Position numbers and translations under genes: made by a program. This document shows positions 27,439-31,966 of a stretch of 64,000 nucleotides of DNA, piece after piece. Under the pieces are notes generated by a model. That model searched no databases. It was not told where the DNA came from and worked only from the letters and a program-made list of their open reading frames with translations. The DNA lies in contig JBBMNZ010000018.1 of assembly GCA_037954325.1 (NCBI GenBank), positions 11,856,501 to 11,920,500 on the forward strand, read 5' to 3'. The stretch's first letter is position 1; each line of letters begins with the position of its first letter. The DNA is from Fistularia commersonii. Lineage: Eukaryota > Chordata > Actinopteri > Syngnathiformes > Fistulariidae.

Positions 27439-28206
27439 CTCAACCTCAAGAAAATATATGAAAAACATATAAAATATATACATAAAATATATAAAATATA
27501 TCTAAAAAAAAAATATATATATAGACACAGGACTGTCAGAAAATTAGAATAATGTGATAAAGTTCTTTATCGTCTGAAAATGTAAGAAATGTCTTTATCG
27601 ACACAAAAATGTTATACATTCTGGATTCATTACAAATCAACTGAAATATTGCAAGCCTTTTATTATTTTAATATTGCTGATTATGGCTTACATCTTAAGA
27701 AAACACAAAAATCCTGTCTGAAAATATAACAATATCATGAAAAAGTAATTTTTGTTTAAAAAAAAAAAAAAATTATTACATATGTATATATATATATATA
27801 TAAAAGCCTTAGTGAGACAAACACGTATAATTATAGATATATGCAAAGATATGGTTATGTATGCCAATTAACACTGGCTACAGTCTGCATGAGACTATAT
27901 GCATGAATTCATTTGGACCTTTTTCTCTATTCATAATCGACAATACAAACACCCTGATCCGTCTTATTACAGGGGGCGACATCCTTAAACCCGCCAAGTC
28001 CGACTCGCAACGGAACAATGCTGTTGGAATTGAAGAGGCGCTACATATCACAGCGCCTCAATGAGCTCCAAAACACATTAGGGCAGATCAGACGGTGCCA
28101 GCAGCACGACGGTGAGGCTAAAGATGAGACAGGGGCCCACACGCAAGCAGACAGCAACACCACTCTGCAGGGGCAAAGGGAAAATTATCCTGGCATCGAC
28201 GCCTGA
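1..28206 (+). CDS. Giant Cys-rich repeat single-pass membrane protein, 5'-partial, 52-53 exons
   Basis: Joined exons: 1-40 (tentative), 883-999, 1091-1252, 1380-1598, 1766-1936, 2227-2361, 3292-3507, 4307-4485, 4656-4758, 4846-5004, 5138-5300, 5886-5989, 6076-6255, 6340-6555, 7160-7339, 7473-7664, 8210-8359, 8456-8559, 9518-9720, 9903-10123, 10235-10381, 10558-10722, 11458-11609, 11792-11960, 12167-12272, 12781-12917, 13404-13529, 15429-15608, 16239-16463, 16559-16685, 16824-17023, 17139-17351, 17545-17690, 18132-18259, 18434-18578, 19250-19382, 19472-19606, 19688-19814, 19908-20119, 20202-20364, 20544-20593, 22398-22558, 22674-22782, 24092-24276, 24347-24395, 24502-24648, 24756-25088, 25206-25392, 25468-25547, 26328-26369 (tentative), 26893-26939, 27029-27160, 27973-28206. 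The chain stays open for 8,106 bases (2,701 residues plus stop). Residues 1-1750 are tandem GCC2/GCC3-like Cys modules, about 1930-2010 look cupredoxin-like, 2064-2082 are transmembrane, and about 620 residues follow as a cytoplasmic tail without a kinase. The repeat type suggests an adhesion or receptor-like surface protein; that role is inference. SCUBE, SVEP1, ELAPOR and Eph receptors were considered, but none has this layout. Confidence 0.85.
70..425 (+). mobile_element. 356-bp MITE, copy 1
   Basis: Same family and exact length as the copy at 22878-23233 but in opposite orientation. The left end has one change (actgatca for actgctca). The right end is cctttatttttttgagcagt. Lies just after the tentative exon 0. 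Confidence 0.85.
655..674. repeat. (AC)n microsatellite
   Basis: About ten AC units in intron 0. Confidence 0.9.
883..999 (+). CDS. Giant gene exon 1
   Basis: Acceptor gccgcag, donor gtaatt, phase 1 in and out. Encodes a CPPGHAC knuckle and a C-x-x-C-S-P-G end. The intron splits the Gly codon, and the next exon completes the following C-x-x-G-F-Y-C. Confidence 0.85.
1091..1252 (+). CDS. Giant gene exon 2
   Basis: Phase 1 in and out. Starts with GFYC completing the knuckle from exon 1, then CPMGF, the knuckle CPLGHFC and a CSPG end at the split Gly codon. Confidence 0.88.
1380..1598 (+). CDS. Giant gene exon 3
   Basis: Acceptor ttgtcgcag, donor gtaggc, phase 1 in and out. Encodes GYFC, CPAGHFC and CPPGKYC knuckles with the usual C-P-x-G-S-F spacer between them. 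Confidence 0.88.
1766..1936 (+). CDS. Giant gene exon 4, atypical, donor uncertain
   Basis: The acceptor (ccctgttttag) and the knuckle CSAGFFC followed by TGGAD are convincing. After that the reading frame loses the repeat pattern and becomes Cys-poor until a phase-1 donor (ttcg before gtaaaa). The length is a multiple of three, so the exon can be skipped without shifting frame. The downstream part may be retained intron or a degenerate module. Confidence 0.5.
2227..2361 (+). CDS. Giant gene exon 5
   Basis: Acceptor ttattgtag, donor gtaggt, phase 1 in and out. The encoded segment starts with GGAD, as in the middle of exon 4, then a Cys-poor stretch and the end YRGDICPKG, which joins GFYC of the next exon. 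Length is a multiple of three. Confidence 0.7.
2362..3291 (+). other. Intron 5, no feature seen
   Basis: This 930-base intron holds only short poly-T runs and ordinary AT-rich sequence. I see no exon, transposon end or RNA gene in it. Confidence 0.6.
3292..3507 (+). CDS. Giant gene exon 6
   Basis: Phase 1 in and out. Encodes four knuckles in a row: GFYC (completing CPKG), CEAGFYC, CAAGYYC and CATGHYC, then CPLGT. One of the densest module exons. Confidence 0.88.
3925..4195 (-). mobile_element. Degraded RTE/Rex-like non-LTR retrotransposon 3' fragment
   Basis: Read on the minus strand, this shows the characteristic end of a fish reverse-transcriptase ORF: K-M-K-M-L-R-F-S-L-G-V-T-K, then a broken remnant of the G-R-P-K-x-R-F-M-D-V block. 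A second, better preserved fragment of the same family lies on the plus strand at 53279-53722. It sits in intron 6, has frame breaks and is surely inactive. The exact clade (RTE or Rex type) is not certain. Confidence 0.7.
4307..4485 (+). CDS. Giant gene exon 7
   Basis: Phase 1 in, phase 0 out. Encodes CPPGHYC, CEDGYYC and CMAGHYC. One of the few module exons whose 3' boundary is not in the Gly codon. Confidence 0.88.
4656..4758 (+). CDS. Giant gene exon 8
   Basis: Phase 0 in, phase 1 out (acceptor aacatcag, donor gtaaag). Encodes one module with C-E-Q-C and the knuckle CPPGYYC. Confidence 0.85.
4846..5004 (+). CDS. Giant gene exon 9
   Basis: Phase 1 in and out. Encodes CERGFYC, CPAGTY and CDPGMYC knuckles. 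Confidence 0.87.
5138..5300 (+). CDS. Giant gene exon 10
   Basis: Phase 1 in, phase 2 out (acceptor ccttaaag, donor gttaat). Encodes CAAGAVC and CPPGFFC, then CPKGTF. Confidence 0.85.
5565..5690 (-). repeat. L2-like LINE 3' tail fragment
   Basis: The stretch aatcagaatcagaaatgcct, followed by cattgatctccgaggtaatt, resembles the reverse complement of the common fish LINE tail that ends in repeated gattctgatt after a gatcaataaa-type sequence. Family assignment is from recollection only. Lies in intron 10. Confidence 0.5.
5886..5989 (+). CDS. Giant gene exon 11
   Basis: Phase 2 in, phase 1 out. Encodes C-H-M-C-R-P-G-F-Y-C and ends CLPG at the split Gly codon. Confidence 0.85.
6076..6255 (+). 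CDS. Giant gene exon 12
   Basis: Phase 1 in and out. Encodes GFFC, CPAGHFC and a C-K-P-C-P-L-G end. Confidence 0.87.
6340..6555 (+). CDS. Giant gene exon 13
   Basis: Phase 1 in and out. The first knuckle reads G-F-F-Q, so the third Cys of that module is lost. CPPGFHC and CPAGYFC follow normally. The missing Cys is unusual in this array. Confidence 0.87.
6556..7159 (+). other. Intron 13, AT-rich, no clear element
   Basis: AT-rich intron sequence with tracts such as aacaataaacagtgttaaca that look like old LINE-tail debris. I could not define ends or a family. Confidence 0.4.
7160..7339 (+). CDS. Giant gene exon 14
   Basis: Phase 1 in and out. Encodes CLLCPAGRFC, CHAGFLC and CLPGSFC. Confidence 0.87.
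7473..7664 (+). CDS. Giant gene exon 15
   Basis: Phase 1 in and out. Encodes CLAGFYC, CPAGFFC, CPAGKF and C-T-S-C-T-P-G-F-Y-C. Confidence 0.88.
7665..8209 (+). other. Intron 15, AT-rich with T and TA runs
   Basis: Contains a poly-T run, a poly-A run and a short (TA)n tract around 7981-8025. No coding potential or transposon end is visible. Confidence 0.5.
8210..8359 (+). CDS. Giant gene exon 16
   Basis: Phase 1 in and out. Encodes CPAGYYC, CPPGTV and CHPCPAG, the last Gly codon split by the donor gtttgc. Confidence 0.85.
8456..8559 (+). CDS. Giant gene exon 17
   Basis: Phase 1 in, phase 0 out. Starts GMFC and contains CEAGYYC, then a polar end before donor gtgttg. Confidence 0.85.
8651..9136. 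mobile_element. Non-autonomous hAT-like DNA transposon
   Basis: Terminal inverted repeats begin caggggtgggcaaact and end agtttgcccacccct(a). They are flanked by 8-bp target duplications ctctaacc (8643-8650) and ctttaacc (9137-9144), one mismatch. Eight-base duplications and a CAGGGG-type end are hAT hallmarks. The 486-bp interior has no transposase frame. Lies in intron 17. Confidence 0.85.
9518..9720 (+). CDS. Giant gene exon 18
   Basis: Phase 0 in after a long poly-T acceptor, phase 2 out (donor gtaacc). Encodes CPPGYYC, CPAGSL, C-P-P-C-P-A-G-Y-F-C and a CHAG end. Confidence 0.85.
9903..10123 (+). CDS. Giant gene exon 19
   Basis: Phase 2 in, phase 1 out. Completes CHAGYVC, then CPAGYSC, CEPGTY, C-I-I-C-P-E-G-T-T-C and CPAG. 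Confidence 0.85.
10235..10381 (+). CDS. Giant gene exon 20
   Basis: Phase 1 in and out. Encodes GHFC, CPLGTF and C-M-P-C-P-S-G-E-Y-C. Confidence 0.86.
10558..10722 (+). CDS. Giant gene exon 21
   Basis: Phase 1 in and out. Encodes CLQGYFC, CPAGHYC and CPIGSL. Confidence 0.86.
10723..11457 (+). other. Intron 21, no feature seen
   Basis: AT-rich sequence with no module-type exon, transposon end or long repeat that I can recognise. Confidence 0.5.
11458..11609 (+). CDS. Giant gene exon 22
   Basis: Phase 1 in, phase 0 out. Encodes C-S-A-C-P-A-G-H-F-C and CAAGFYC, ending LCPK before donor gtaagg. Confidence 0.86.
11792..11960 (+). CDS. Giant gene exon 23
   Basis: Phase 0 in, phase 1 out. Starts GHYC (completing CPK-GHYC), then CPTGAY, C-I-P-C-R-P-G-F-Y-C and the degenerate knuckle CPPHFFC, where the Gly is lost. 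Confidence 0.86.
12167..12272 (+). CDS. Giant gene exon 24
   Basis: Phase 1 in, phase 2 out. Encodes CPDGSY and C-L-P-C-P-P-G-K-F-C. Confidence 0.85.
12273..12780 (+). other. Intron 24, no feature seen
   Basis: AT-rich intron without recognisable elements. Confidence 0.5.
12781..12917 (+). CDS. Giant gene exon 25
   Basis: Phase 2 in, phase 1 out. Encodes CAAGYLC, then CQWGTKC and CPPG. The middle knuckle departs from the consensus. Confidence 0.84.
12918..13403 (+). other. Intron 25, no feature seen
   Basis: No repeat ends or extra exon identified. Sequence is mixed in base composition. Confidence 0.5.
13404..13529 (+). CDS. Giant gene exon 26
   Basis: Phase 1 in and out. Encodes GFYC, CPENSI and C-L-P-C-P-S-Q-H-W-C, the last lacking the usual Gly. 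Confidence 0.85.
13803..14093 (+). mobile_element. Fish SINE-like element copy 1
   Basis: Contains the order typical of a common fish repeat: a degenerate B-box-like tgggttcgatcc-type segment, tttgcatgttctccatgtgt, tccaaaaacatgcattaggt, tatgtggccctgcaatcaag and cagataatgaa at the 3' end. A reverse-strand fragment is at 49811-49885 and a degraded + copy at 52040-52300. Exact family not assigned. Lies in intron 26. Confidence 0.7.
14094..15428 (+). other. Rest of intron 26, no gene
   Basis: The largest module-region intron ends in a poly-T acceptor tract. No extra Cys-module exon is visible in either strand. Confidence 0.5.
15429..15608 (+). CDS. Giant gene exon 27
   Basis: Phase 1 in and out, acceptor tttttcgcag. 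Encodes CPPGHYC, CPLHTY and C-Q-P-C-P-P-G-S-H-C. Confidence 0.87.
15609..16238 (+). other. Intron 27, no feature seen
   Basis: Two poly-A runs and AT-rich sequence; nothing recognisable. Confidence 0.5.
16239..16463 (+). CDS. Giant gene exon 28
   Basis: Phase 1 in and out. Encodes CPPGYWC, CPAGTK, C-E-P-C-A-A-G-T-F-C and the degenerate CRASYYC. Confidence 0.86.
16559..16685 (+). CDS. Giant gene exon 29
   Basis: Phase 1 in, phase 2 out (donor gtgagt). Encodes CTAGSYC and CPEGYIC. Confidence 0.85.
16824..17023 (+). CDS. Giant gene exon 30
   Basis: Phase 2 in, phase 1 out. Encodes CPFPYYC (Gly lost), C-C-S-V-C-E-G-G-T-Y and C-L-P-C-L-P-G-Y-F-C. Confidence 0.85.
17139..17351 (+). CDS. Giant gene exon 31
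   Basis: Phase 1 in and out. Encodes CPPGYFC, CPPGFF, C-H-L-C-P-A-G-T-F and a Cys-containing end. This is the last clear module exon. Confidence 0.86.
17545..17690 (+). CDS. Giant gene exon 32, end of module array
   Basis: Phase 1 in, phase 0 out. Encodes C-T-C-I-G-K-N-R-A-F and SCLCRTGFIFY, a different EGF-like or TNFR-like Cys pattern with an acidic Ser-rich end. Marks the switch from the tandem modules to the linker. Confidence 0.85.
18132..18259 (+). CDS. Giant gene exon 33, Cys-rich linker
   Basis: Phase 0 in, phase 2 out (donor gtgagt). Encodes four Cys with the pattern C-A-S-G-Q ... C-N-I-T-C-G, including an N-I-T glycosylation sequon. Confidence 0.8.
18434..18578 (+). CDS. Giant gene exon 34, Cys-rich linker
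   Basis: Phase 2 in, phase 0 out. Starts C-Q-C-E-R-Y and contains C-D-S-S-C, then a Cys-free segment with LLLSVKEKDGPVWVK. Confidence 0.8.
18579..19249 (+). other. Intron 34, no feature seen
   Basis: Flanking exons are both phase 0 here, so no missing exon is required. A short possible exon at 18655-18700 was not needed. Confidence 0.5.
19250..19382 (+). CDS. Giant gene exon 35
   Basis: Phase 0 in, phase 1 out. Cys-free and rich in aromatic residues: contains GPDYYADNIRKSHLVQFDPE and F-G-W-I-P-T-H. Belongs to the membrane-proximal region. Confidence 0.83.
19472..19606 (+). CDS. Giant gene exon 36, convertase-type site and start of cupredoxin-like domain
   Basis: Phase 1 in and out after a poly-T acceptor. 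Encodes a basic P-R-K-R-R-N site (19483-19494) fitting the furin R-x-[K/R]-R rule, then G-D-M-L-L-F-H-L-T-I, a strand typical of the first half of a cupredoxin-like fold. An N-H-S sequon ends the exon. Confidence 0.83.
19688..19814 (+). CDS. Giant gene exon 37, cupredoxin-like domain
   Basis: Phase 1 in, phase 2 out. Encodes FSHFPVYQKDHLFNSNPSYD and F-G-A-F-R-R-L, the loop region that in cupredoxins carries the first His ligand. Confidence 0.83.
19908..20119 (+). CDS. Giant gene exon 38, end of cupredoxin-like domain
   Basis: Phase 2 in, phase 1 out. Encodes FAHVFTEPGKYVFVDSAVPE followed by S-M-V-V-V-V. The P-G-x-Y-x-F signature and terminal M-x-V-x-V are cupredoxin-like, but Asp stands where the copper-ligand Cys would be. 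Ends L-L-P-D-W-G-L-I-T just before the membrane helix. The 3' boundary uses a GC donor (cacag then gcgggt). Confidence 0.8.
20202..20364 (+). CDS. Giant gene exon 39, transmembrane segment
   Basis: Phase 1 in (acceptor tgcgtag), phase 2 out (donor gtatcg). Encodes the hydrophobic helix ILSLLLVAVLVSTATLLVL, then basic R-P-G-K-A-K and W-R-T-K-P-K-W-R, a classic stop-transfer signal, so the rest of the protein is cytoplasmic. Confidence 0.87.
20544..20593 (+). CDS. Giant gene exon 40, 50-base microexon
   Basis: Phase 2 in, phase 1 out. Needed to join exon 39 (phase 2 out) to exon 41 (phase 1 in). Encodes a short acidic Gly/Glu-rich stretch, G-E-G-A-E-A-E-E-R. Confidence 0.65.
20594..22397 (+). 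other. Intron 40, no feature seen
   Basis: About 1.8 kb without a clear exon. It ends in a C-run and poly-T tract before the acceptor. A (G)10 run lies at 22200-22210. Confidence 0.5.
22398..22558 (+). CDS. Giant gene exon 41, cytoplasmic helix
   Basis: Phase 1 in, phase 0 out. Encodes a heptad-rich segment (L-R-V-L-E-E-F-N-V-K-T-L-Y-D-K-L-E-D, then HIASQLARHRKDTQEFYRNI), which looks like a coiled coil. Confidence 0.85.
22674..22782 (+). CDS. Giant gene exon 42, cytoplasmic
   Basis: Phase 0 in, phase 1 out. Encodes N-A-F-D-S-L-D-D-K-K-L-S-L-L-K-D-L, continuing the helical region, then a polar Ser/Asn/Gly-rich end. Confidence 0.84.
22878..23233 (-). mobile_element. 356-bp MITE with 28-bp inverted ends, copy 2
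   Basis: Begins actgctcaaaaaaataaagg and ends with its exact inverse, cctttatttttttgagcagt. It is the reverse complement of the 356-bp copy at 70-425. No open frame. The end sequence resembles a fish DNA transposon I remember but cannot name securely. Lies in intron 42. Confidence 0.85.
23341..23996. mobile_element. Non-autonomous hAT-like DNA transposon
   Basis: Ends cagcggttcccaaactac and aaagtttggggacccctt are inverted and are flanked by perfect 8-bp target duplications ctttaaat (23333-23340 and 23997-24004). No transposase frame inside the 656 bp. Lies in intron 42. Confidence 0.88.
24092..24276 (+). CDS. Giant gene exon 43, cytoplasmic
   Basis: Phase 1 in, phase 0 out. Encodes KRTREMLSAVLGSAEVLLCR, a likely amphipathic helix, then a Cys- and His-containing polar segment. 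The acceptor cgcccag is preceded by only a modest pyrimidine tract. Confidence 0.75.
24347..24395 (+). CDS. Giant gene exon 44, 49-base microexon
   Basis: Phase 0 in (acceptor atctttag), phase 1 out (donor gtaagg). Encodes ISSPNISRAGGPRHE, low complexity and Ser/Pro-rich. Needed for phase between exons 43 and 45. Confidence 0.65.
24502..24648 (+). CDS. Giant gene exon 45, cytoplasmic
   Basis: Phase 1 in and out after a pyrimidine-rich acceptor. Encodes Y-L-S-D-E-D-F-S-K-L-V-S and C-N-T-L-Q-G-I-H-T-F-L-E-Q, a helical segment. Confidence 0.84.
24756..25088 (+). CDS. Giant gene exon 46, largest exon, cytoplasmic
   Basis: Phase 1 in and out, 333 bases. Encodes SPQHLTVFLFGCQVIEVLAK and later F-Y-F-D-A-T-S-Q-I-L-Y-L-S-E-V-T-L-Q-H-V-G, a folded-looking mix of strands and helices. 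No family recognised. Confidence 0.85.
25206..25392 (+). CDS. Giant gene exon 47, cytoplasmic
   Basis: Phase 1 in, phase 2 out. Encodes RFMQALHEAISALGLQLFNC and V-E-R-L-L-N-S-R-V-L-P, another helical segment. Confidence 0.85.
25468..25547 (+). CDS. Giant gene exon 48, cytoplasmic
   Basis: Phase 2 in, phase 1 out. Encodes L-E-K-Y-K-Y-F-K-L-E-Q-L-I-F-S-L. Confidence 0.8.
25846..26180 (+). repeat. Dispersed repeat of unknown family, copy 1
   Basis: Shares a run of matching blocks with 30136-30395, including cagttggtatcat, tgatcactgatgcaa and cttgtgttttcagaa in the same order, with substitutions and small gaps. An old duplication or two copies of one repeat. No ends defined. Lies in intron 48. 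Confidence 0.6.
26328..26369 (+). CDS. Giant gene exon 49, tentative 42-base exon
   Basis: Phase 1 in and out (acceptor ttgacag, donor gtgaaa). Encodes GFCRRNAHVTKQSQ. Its length is a multiple of three, so the frame works with or without it. It may be alternative or spurious. Confidence 0.4.
26893..26939 (+). CDS. Giant gene exon 50, 47-base microexon
   Basis: Phase 1 in, phase 0 out (donor gtgagt). Encodes SNVSAGPPPTGTPMQ, Pro-rich. Confidence 0.65.
27029..27160 (+). CDS. Giant gene exon 51, cytoplasmic helix
   Basis: Phase 0 in and out. Encodes I-E-D-E-I-D-R-L-N-E-S-F-V-Q-L-S-V-Q-L-L-Q with hydrophobic residues at heptad spacing, then a Glu/Gly-rich end. Confidence 0.83.
27337..27456. repeat. 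(TA)n tract framed by 30-bp perfect inverted arms
   Basis: The arm at 27337-27366 is the exact reverse complement of 27427-27456; the middle is (TA)n. The whole 120 bp can fold on itself. Lies in intron 51. Confidence 0.9.
27525..27740 (+). repeat. Fragment of a non-autonomous DNA transposon, probably Tc1/mariner type
   Basis: Contains acaggactgtcagaaaatta, tctggattcattacaaatca and gctgattatggcttacatct, words I associate with a widespread fish mariner-type repeat. Ends are not preserved. Lies in intron 51. Confidence 0.55.
27973..28206 (+). CDS. Giant gene exon 52, last coding exon and stop
   Basis: Phase 0 in (acceptor ttattacag) and open to TGA at 28204-28206. Encodes MLLELKRRYISQRLNELQNT followed by L-G-Q-I-R-R-C, a strong coiled-coil-like helix, then a polar Gln/Asn-rich C-terminus of about 35 residues. 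Confidence 0.85.
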   Translation, partial: GATSLNPPSPTRNGTMLLELKRRYISQRLNELQNTLGQIRRCQQHDGEAKDETGAHTQADSNTTLQGQRENYPGIDA

Positions 28207-29250
28207 CGTTCCTCCAATGGTCACTGGCAGGACAATATTCAAACCAGCCGCAGCCAACAAACAGCAGCGAGTCCAATTTCTGCCAAGCGGATGAGTGATG
28301 CTATCCAGAGCGACAACCTTAGCACATTACAGGGGGCATTGTTGTAAAGCAGCCCGGGTATTTTTTGACCCTAATTCGCCACGGGTAATAACGGCTCTAC
28401 AATCAGATTTCGCTCAAAAGTAGAAAAACCCTGATGACTTTTGTGTCTCTATTGGTCAGAATCTAGATCTAGATTTTGGAAAATGCAGAGAAAAGGTGCC
28501 CGCATTACACGTTTTACATTTTATTGTCATGAATATCCTAAAACAGCCCACTTTTTGATAGAGCGGTCTTTGTTTACGCCTATCGAGAAATCATCAGACC
28601 GAATTATAAGCCGTGACAGCATTAAAATAATTCACCCGTGCCCTTTTGGCGATTCCCGCACCGTTCTGGCCGAGTGGATTCTCAAAGACAGGCTATTGAT
28701 TAACAAACAAAAACTATGGATATGAAGTTTGTCTTAAAGATACAGGGGCTGTGAGATGTGAAAAGTGATGGCAGACGCGTTTCAGTGATTTAATAATTAT
28801 GCACTGCTGAAGTCGCTCCTTTTTCGCCACCATTTTCCCTGTTTGTCGGCGGCAGCATGAACTGATGTGTTTCCAGGCCCGTGTTATTGTTGCATCTTTG
28901 ATGACTTTCAATCAAACAGCTAGTTTTTGTGATCAGCTATTTGAATAATGTCTGCATGTGTATCGGCATATAAAGGTATTATTTCGAGTTTTGTACGTGC
29001 TGTGAATTACATTTCACAAAACAACCTTTCATTTCCTTTGGCGGTCAAAAGATGATGATATTTTTTATAAGAAATTTCACGAGTTGTCATACCCTTAAGA
29101 AAAAAGAGGTTCAACAGCAATCCACAGACGAGTGAGAAAATGTCAAATATTATCTTTATGAAATAATGAGTTATTGGTTGTGTGAATTTCCCGATTTGGT
29201 TGAATCTTCCAACTTTGACAGAATTATAATAAAGATACTGAATGTACTTA
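28207..29250 (+). other. Probable 3' UTR region of the giant gene
   Basis: No further frame. The first convincing AATAAA is at 29228-29233, which would give a 3' UTR of about 1 kb. This is a guess from position only. Confidence 0.3.
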
Positions 29251-31240
29251 TTTAACCGTCATTCAAACATTTACGTCCTTGCATCTTTGTGTATGACTCA
29301 GTGTCTGCAAACGTCTTCAATTAATTATATCTCATTACGTAGAGTGAGAATTTCAGTAATCCTCCAGGCAAAACAAGTGTGTTGAATTATTACTTTTTAC
29401 TTCCTGGTCTTGTCTTTCCTATAAAAAAAAAAAAATCCAAGTAAATAAATAAACAGATTGAGCAGTTCGCTTTCATCAGAATTCTTTATTCTTGCTCCTC
29501 CAAAGAAGAGCAGACACTAAGTGCCAATGAAAGATTCCAATGCACGGACATGATGAAATGAGGCCTAGTCTTGTAGCAAGCTTGTTTTCACTGTTCTTTA
29601 AATATTTGAACTTTTCTTCTCCTTCCACACGACTAGAGTCATAAGTCCCTTCATGATATGAATCGGGTGTTTTCCAGCCTGTTTACTGATATCATCTGGC
29701 AGCAAATAATTATTTACATCCAGTCATTTCAAATAAACAAATATTTAACTGCCACAATTAAGACTAATAAAATGATAATAGTAATATTAATGATAATCTT
29801 CTTTTCCTCCAATCCTCCAACTTCTTGATCTCCACTCCCTGTAGCCTCACCCTTCCACCCGGGTTCCTCATAATGACAAATATTTAATTGAGAGAGAAAA
29901 ATTTTCTATATATTAACCATTTAAAGGGAAAAAAAATACTTATAAATCAGTTTAGAAAATCCTATACTTTGGGAAACAAACAATTACTTAAATAAATAAA
30001 TGAAACAATATTTAAACAAATGTTTGAAAATATATTGCGCTGGTGGGTGGCAGCTGACTGCTTATGGTTCATCCATGATGAGTTAATTGCAGAGGATGAA
30101 TTTGCCAAGATGGATTGGTAGATTATTATTAATAAAATATTAAAGATGTGGTTGATTTGTTTTTGAGGGTCTGAGATCAGTTGGTATCATTAATTCAAAA
30201 TAATAGAAATAATTTTCATTTTGTGGATTTCCATAATACATAGGTGATCACTGATGCAATAATTTGCAATTAATCTCCTTGTGTTTTCAGAACGTATAAA
30301 GAACTATCAATATCTAATGTGAAGATTTACTCGATCTTTCCTTACATAGTTTTAAAAACCAACTCCTACATTTTCTTGTGCATATCATCCGTTTTCATTG
30401 CCGAAGCCTCATAGCACTTAGATCTTCTTAGATGGTGATAAATTAACATGTGTTAACACGAACTATTCATCCACGGTATAAGTGTTTTCCGACATGAATG
30501 AAAATAGTGTATAACTTAAGTCATCTCTTCAGTTCCTTTTCTAAATTACTTCTTTTTGAAAATTCCTCCATGATTTTCACGTCACTGTAAAAAGAAAAAA
30601 AATGCTAATTTGCTTTAGGTGCTGTAATTGCTGCAAAAGTGGGTTCCTGTTTGACTCCTGAATATTAAAACTTTTATGAAATTAAATTTAAAACTTCTGA
30701 AAGGTGCATTGTTAAACTCCCAACAGCAAAGGCTTTTTGTATCAGTGATACTCAATCACAAACGTTTGGCTGCAATCAGATGGAGAAGCAACAACCTACA
30801 TCATCTTTTGTAGGAACATAATATATAGTGGAAAAGCTATGTGGTTAATTGGTATTAAATAAAACAGCAAGAAAAAAAAAAACAGCAGCAATGGATAATA
30901 AGGGATAATATGATAAGAGAAGTTTCTTCCAGTTTAAGGGATTGATGATGGAAGACTTTGCTCTCAAACAGCATGTGTTCTCTGAATAAATTGTATTTTT
31001 TTGCATAGAAAGAAGCGTATACCTTCCCGGTTGCACTTCACAGGGGCTTATCCTGTATCACTTTTGACGGCCTCATCGATAGTTGGAGGTGTGTGGCGAT
31101 GGAATCAAGAGCCAGGCCTTCTGTACAAAAATGCGAGTCATCAAAACGTGTAACATTATACCGGTAACTGGATGTTGTCAACGCTGCATTGCACGGTTGG
31201 ATATGCTGTCATGGTACCCCTTTCATAAATAGTGTAAAAT
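29251..31240 (+). other. Intergenic, AT-rich, includes repeat copy 2
   Basis: No open frame of note. Holds the second copy of the dispersed repeat at 30136-30395 (see the entry at 25846). Confidence 0.5.
30136..30395 (+). repeat. Dispersed repeat of unknown family, copy 2
   Basis: Matches 25846-26180 in ordered blocks (ggtatcatt, tgatcactgatgcaa, tctccttgtgttttcagaa). Divergence suggests an old event. Confidence 0.6.
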
Positions 31241-31248
31241 GTCCAAAT

Positions 31249-31804
31249 CAGGAGTGTCAAACTCATTTTGGTCCGGGGGCCACATACGGCATAATTTGAT
31301 GTCAAGGCGGCCAGACAAGTATAGTCATTACCTAGAAGTAACACTACGACAAATTTTTCTTTTTTTTTTGTGTAAAGGAGGTAAACAGGTAAATTATAGA
31401 AATATTTATATGTAATGAACTGTTCCTCTAAAAAATTACATGATGAATTAATATTAAAAATGAATATAAAAAAAGAATTGATGAAATTACACCCTCAAAA
31501 TATTGTTGAGTTAAAAGAGAAAATATTGTCACTGTGGGAAAATTTGCCACGAGAATTTATTAGAAAATTGATTGGTTGCATGTGTAAGAGGAGGTATAAT
31601 GTTTACAAAGCTAATGGTGGCTATTCTGGTAATTAAATCAATCTTTTTAATTTTGCCTGTTTTTGTGGCTTTTATAGAAATATGAAAAGAAAACATCATT
31701 TTAACAATGTCACTAGACTTTTTTTCATCAAAAAATCAATTCTTTTTCAAATTTTGAAGCAAAAAAATAAATTGCAAAGTTACTTTTTCATTTTTTCGTT
31801 GCCC

Positions 31805-31839
<35 letters not shown>

Positions 31840-31958
31840 CCGAATGCATGTGCGAAAAAAAGGTGCGGGTTGCACGAACACAAAGATTTGATTTCACACC
31901 ACAAAATATTGTTCCGAGGGCCACAATTGGCCCGCGGGCCGCGAGTCTGTGACCCCTG
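31249..31958. mobile_element. Non-autonomous hAT-like DNA transposon with perfect TSD
   Basis: Starts caggagtgtcaaactc and ends gagtctgtgacccctg. Flanked by perfect 8-bp duplications gtccaaat (31241-31248 and 31959-31966). 710 bp. The interior 31415-31636 is open for 73 codons, without a recognisable transposase motif. A long poly-T tract lies at 31806-31839. Confidence 0.88.
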
Positions 31959-31966
31959 GTCCAAAT

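Noticed and set aside
27264..27552. Open frames made of Ile-Tyr repeats
   Set aside because: They are translations of the (TA)n microsatellite.
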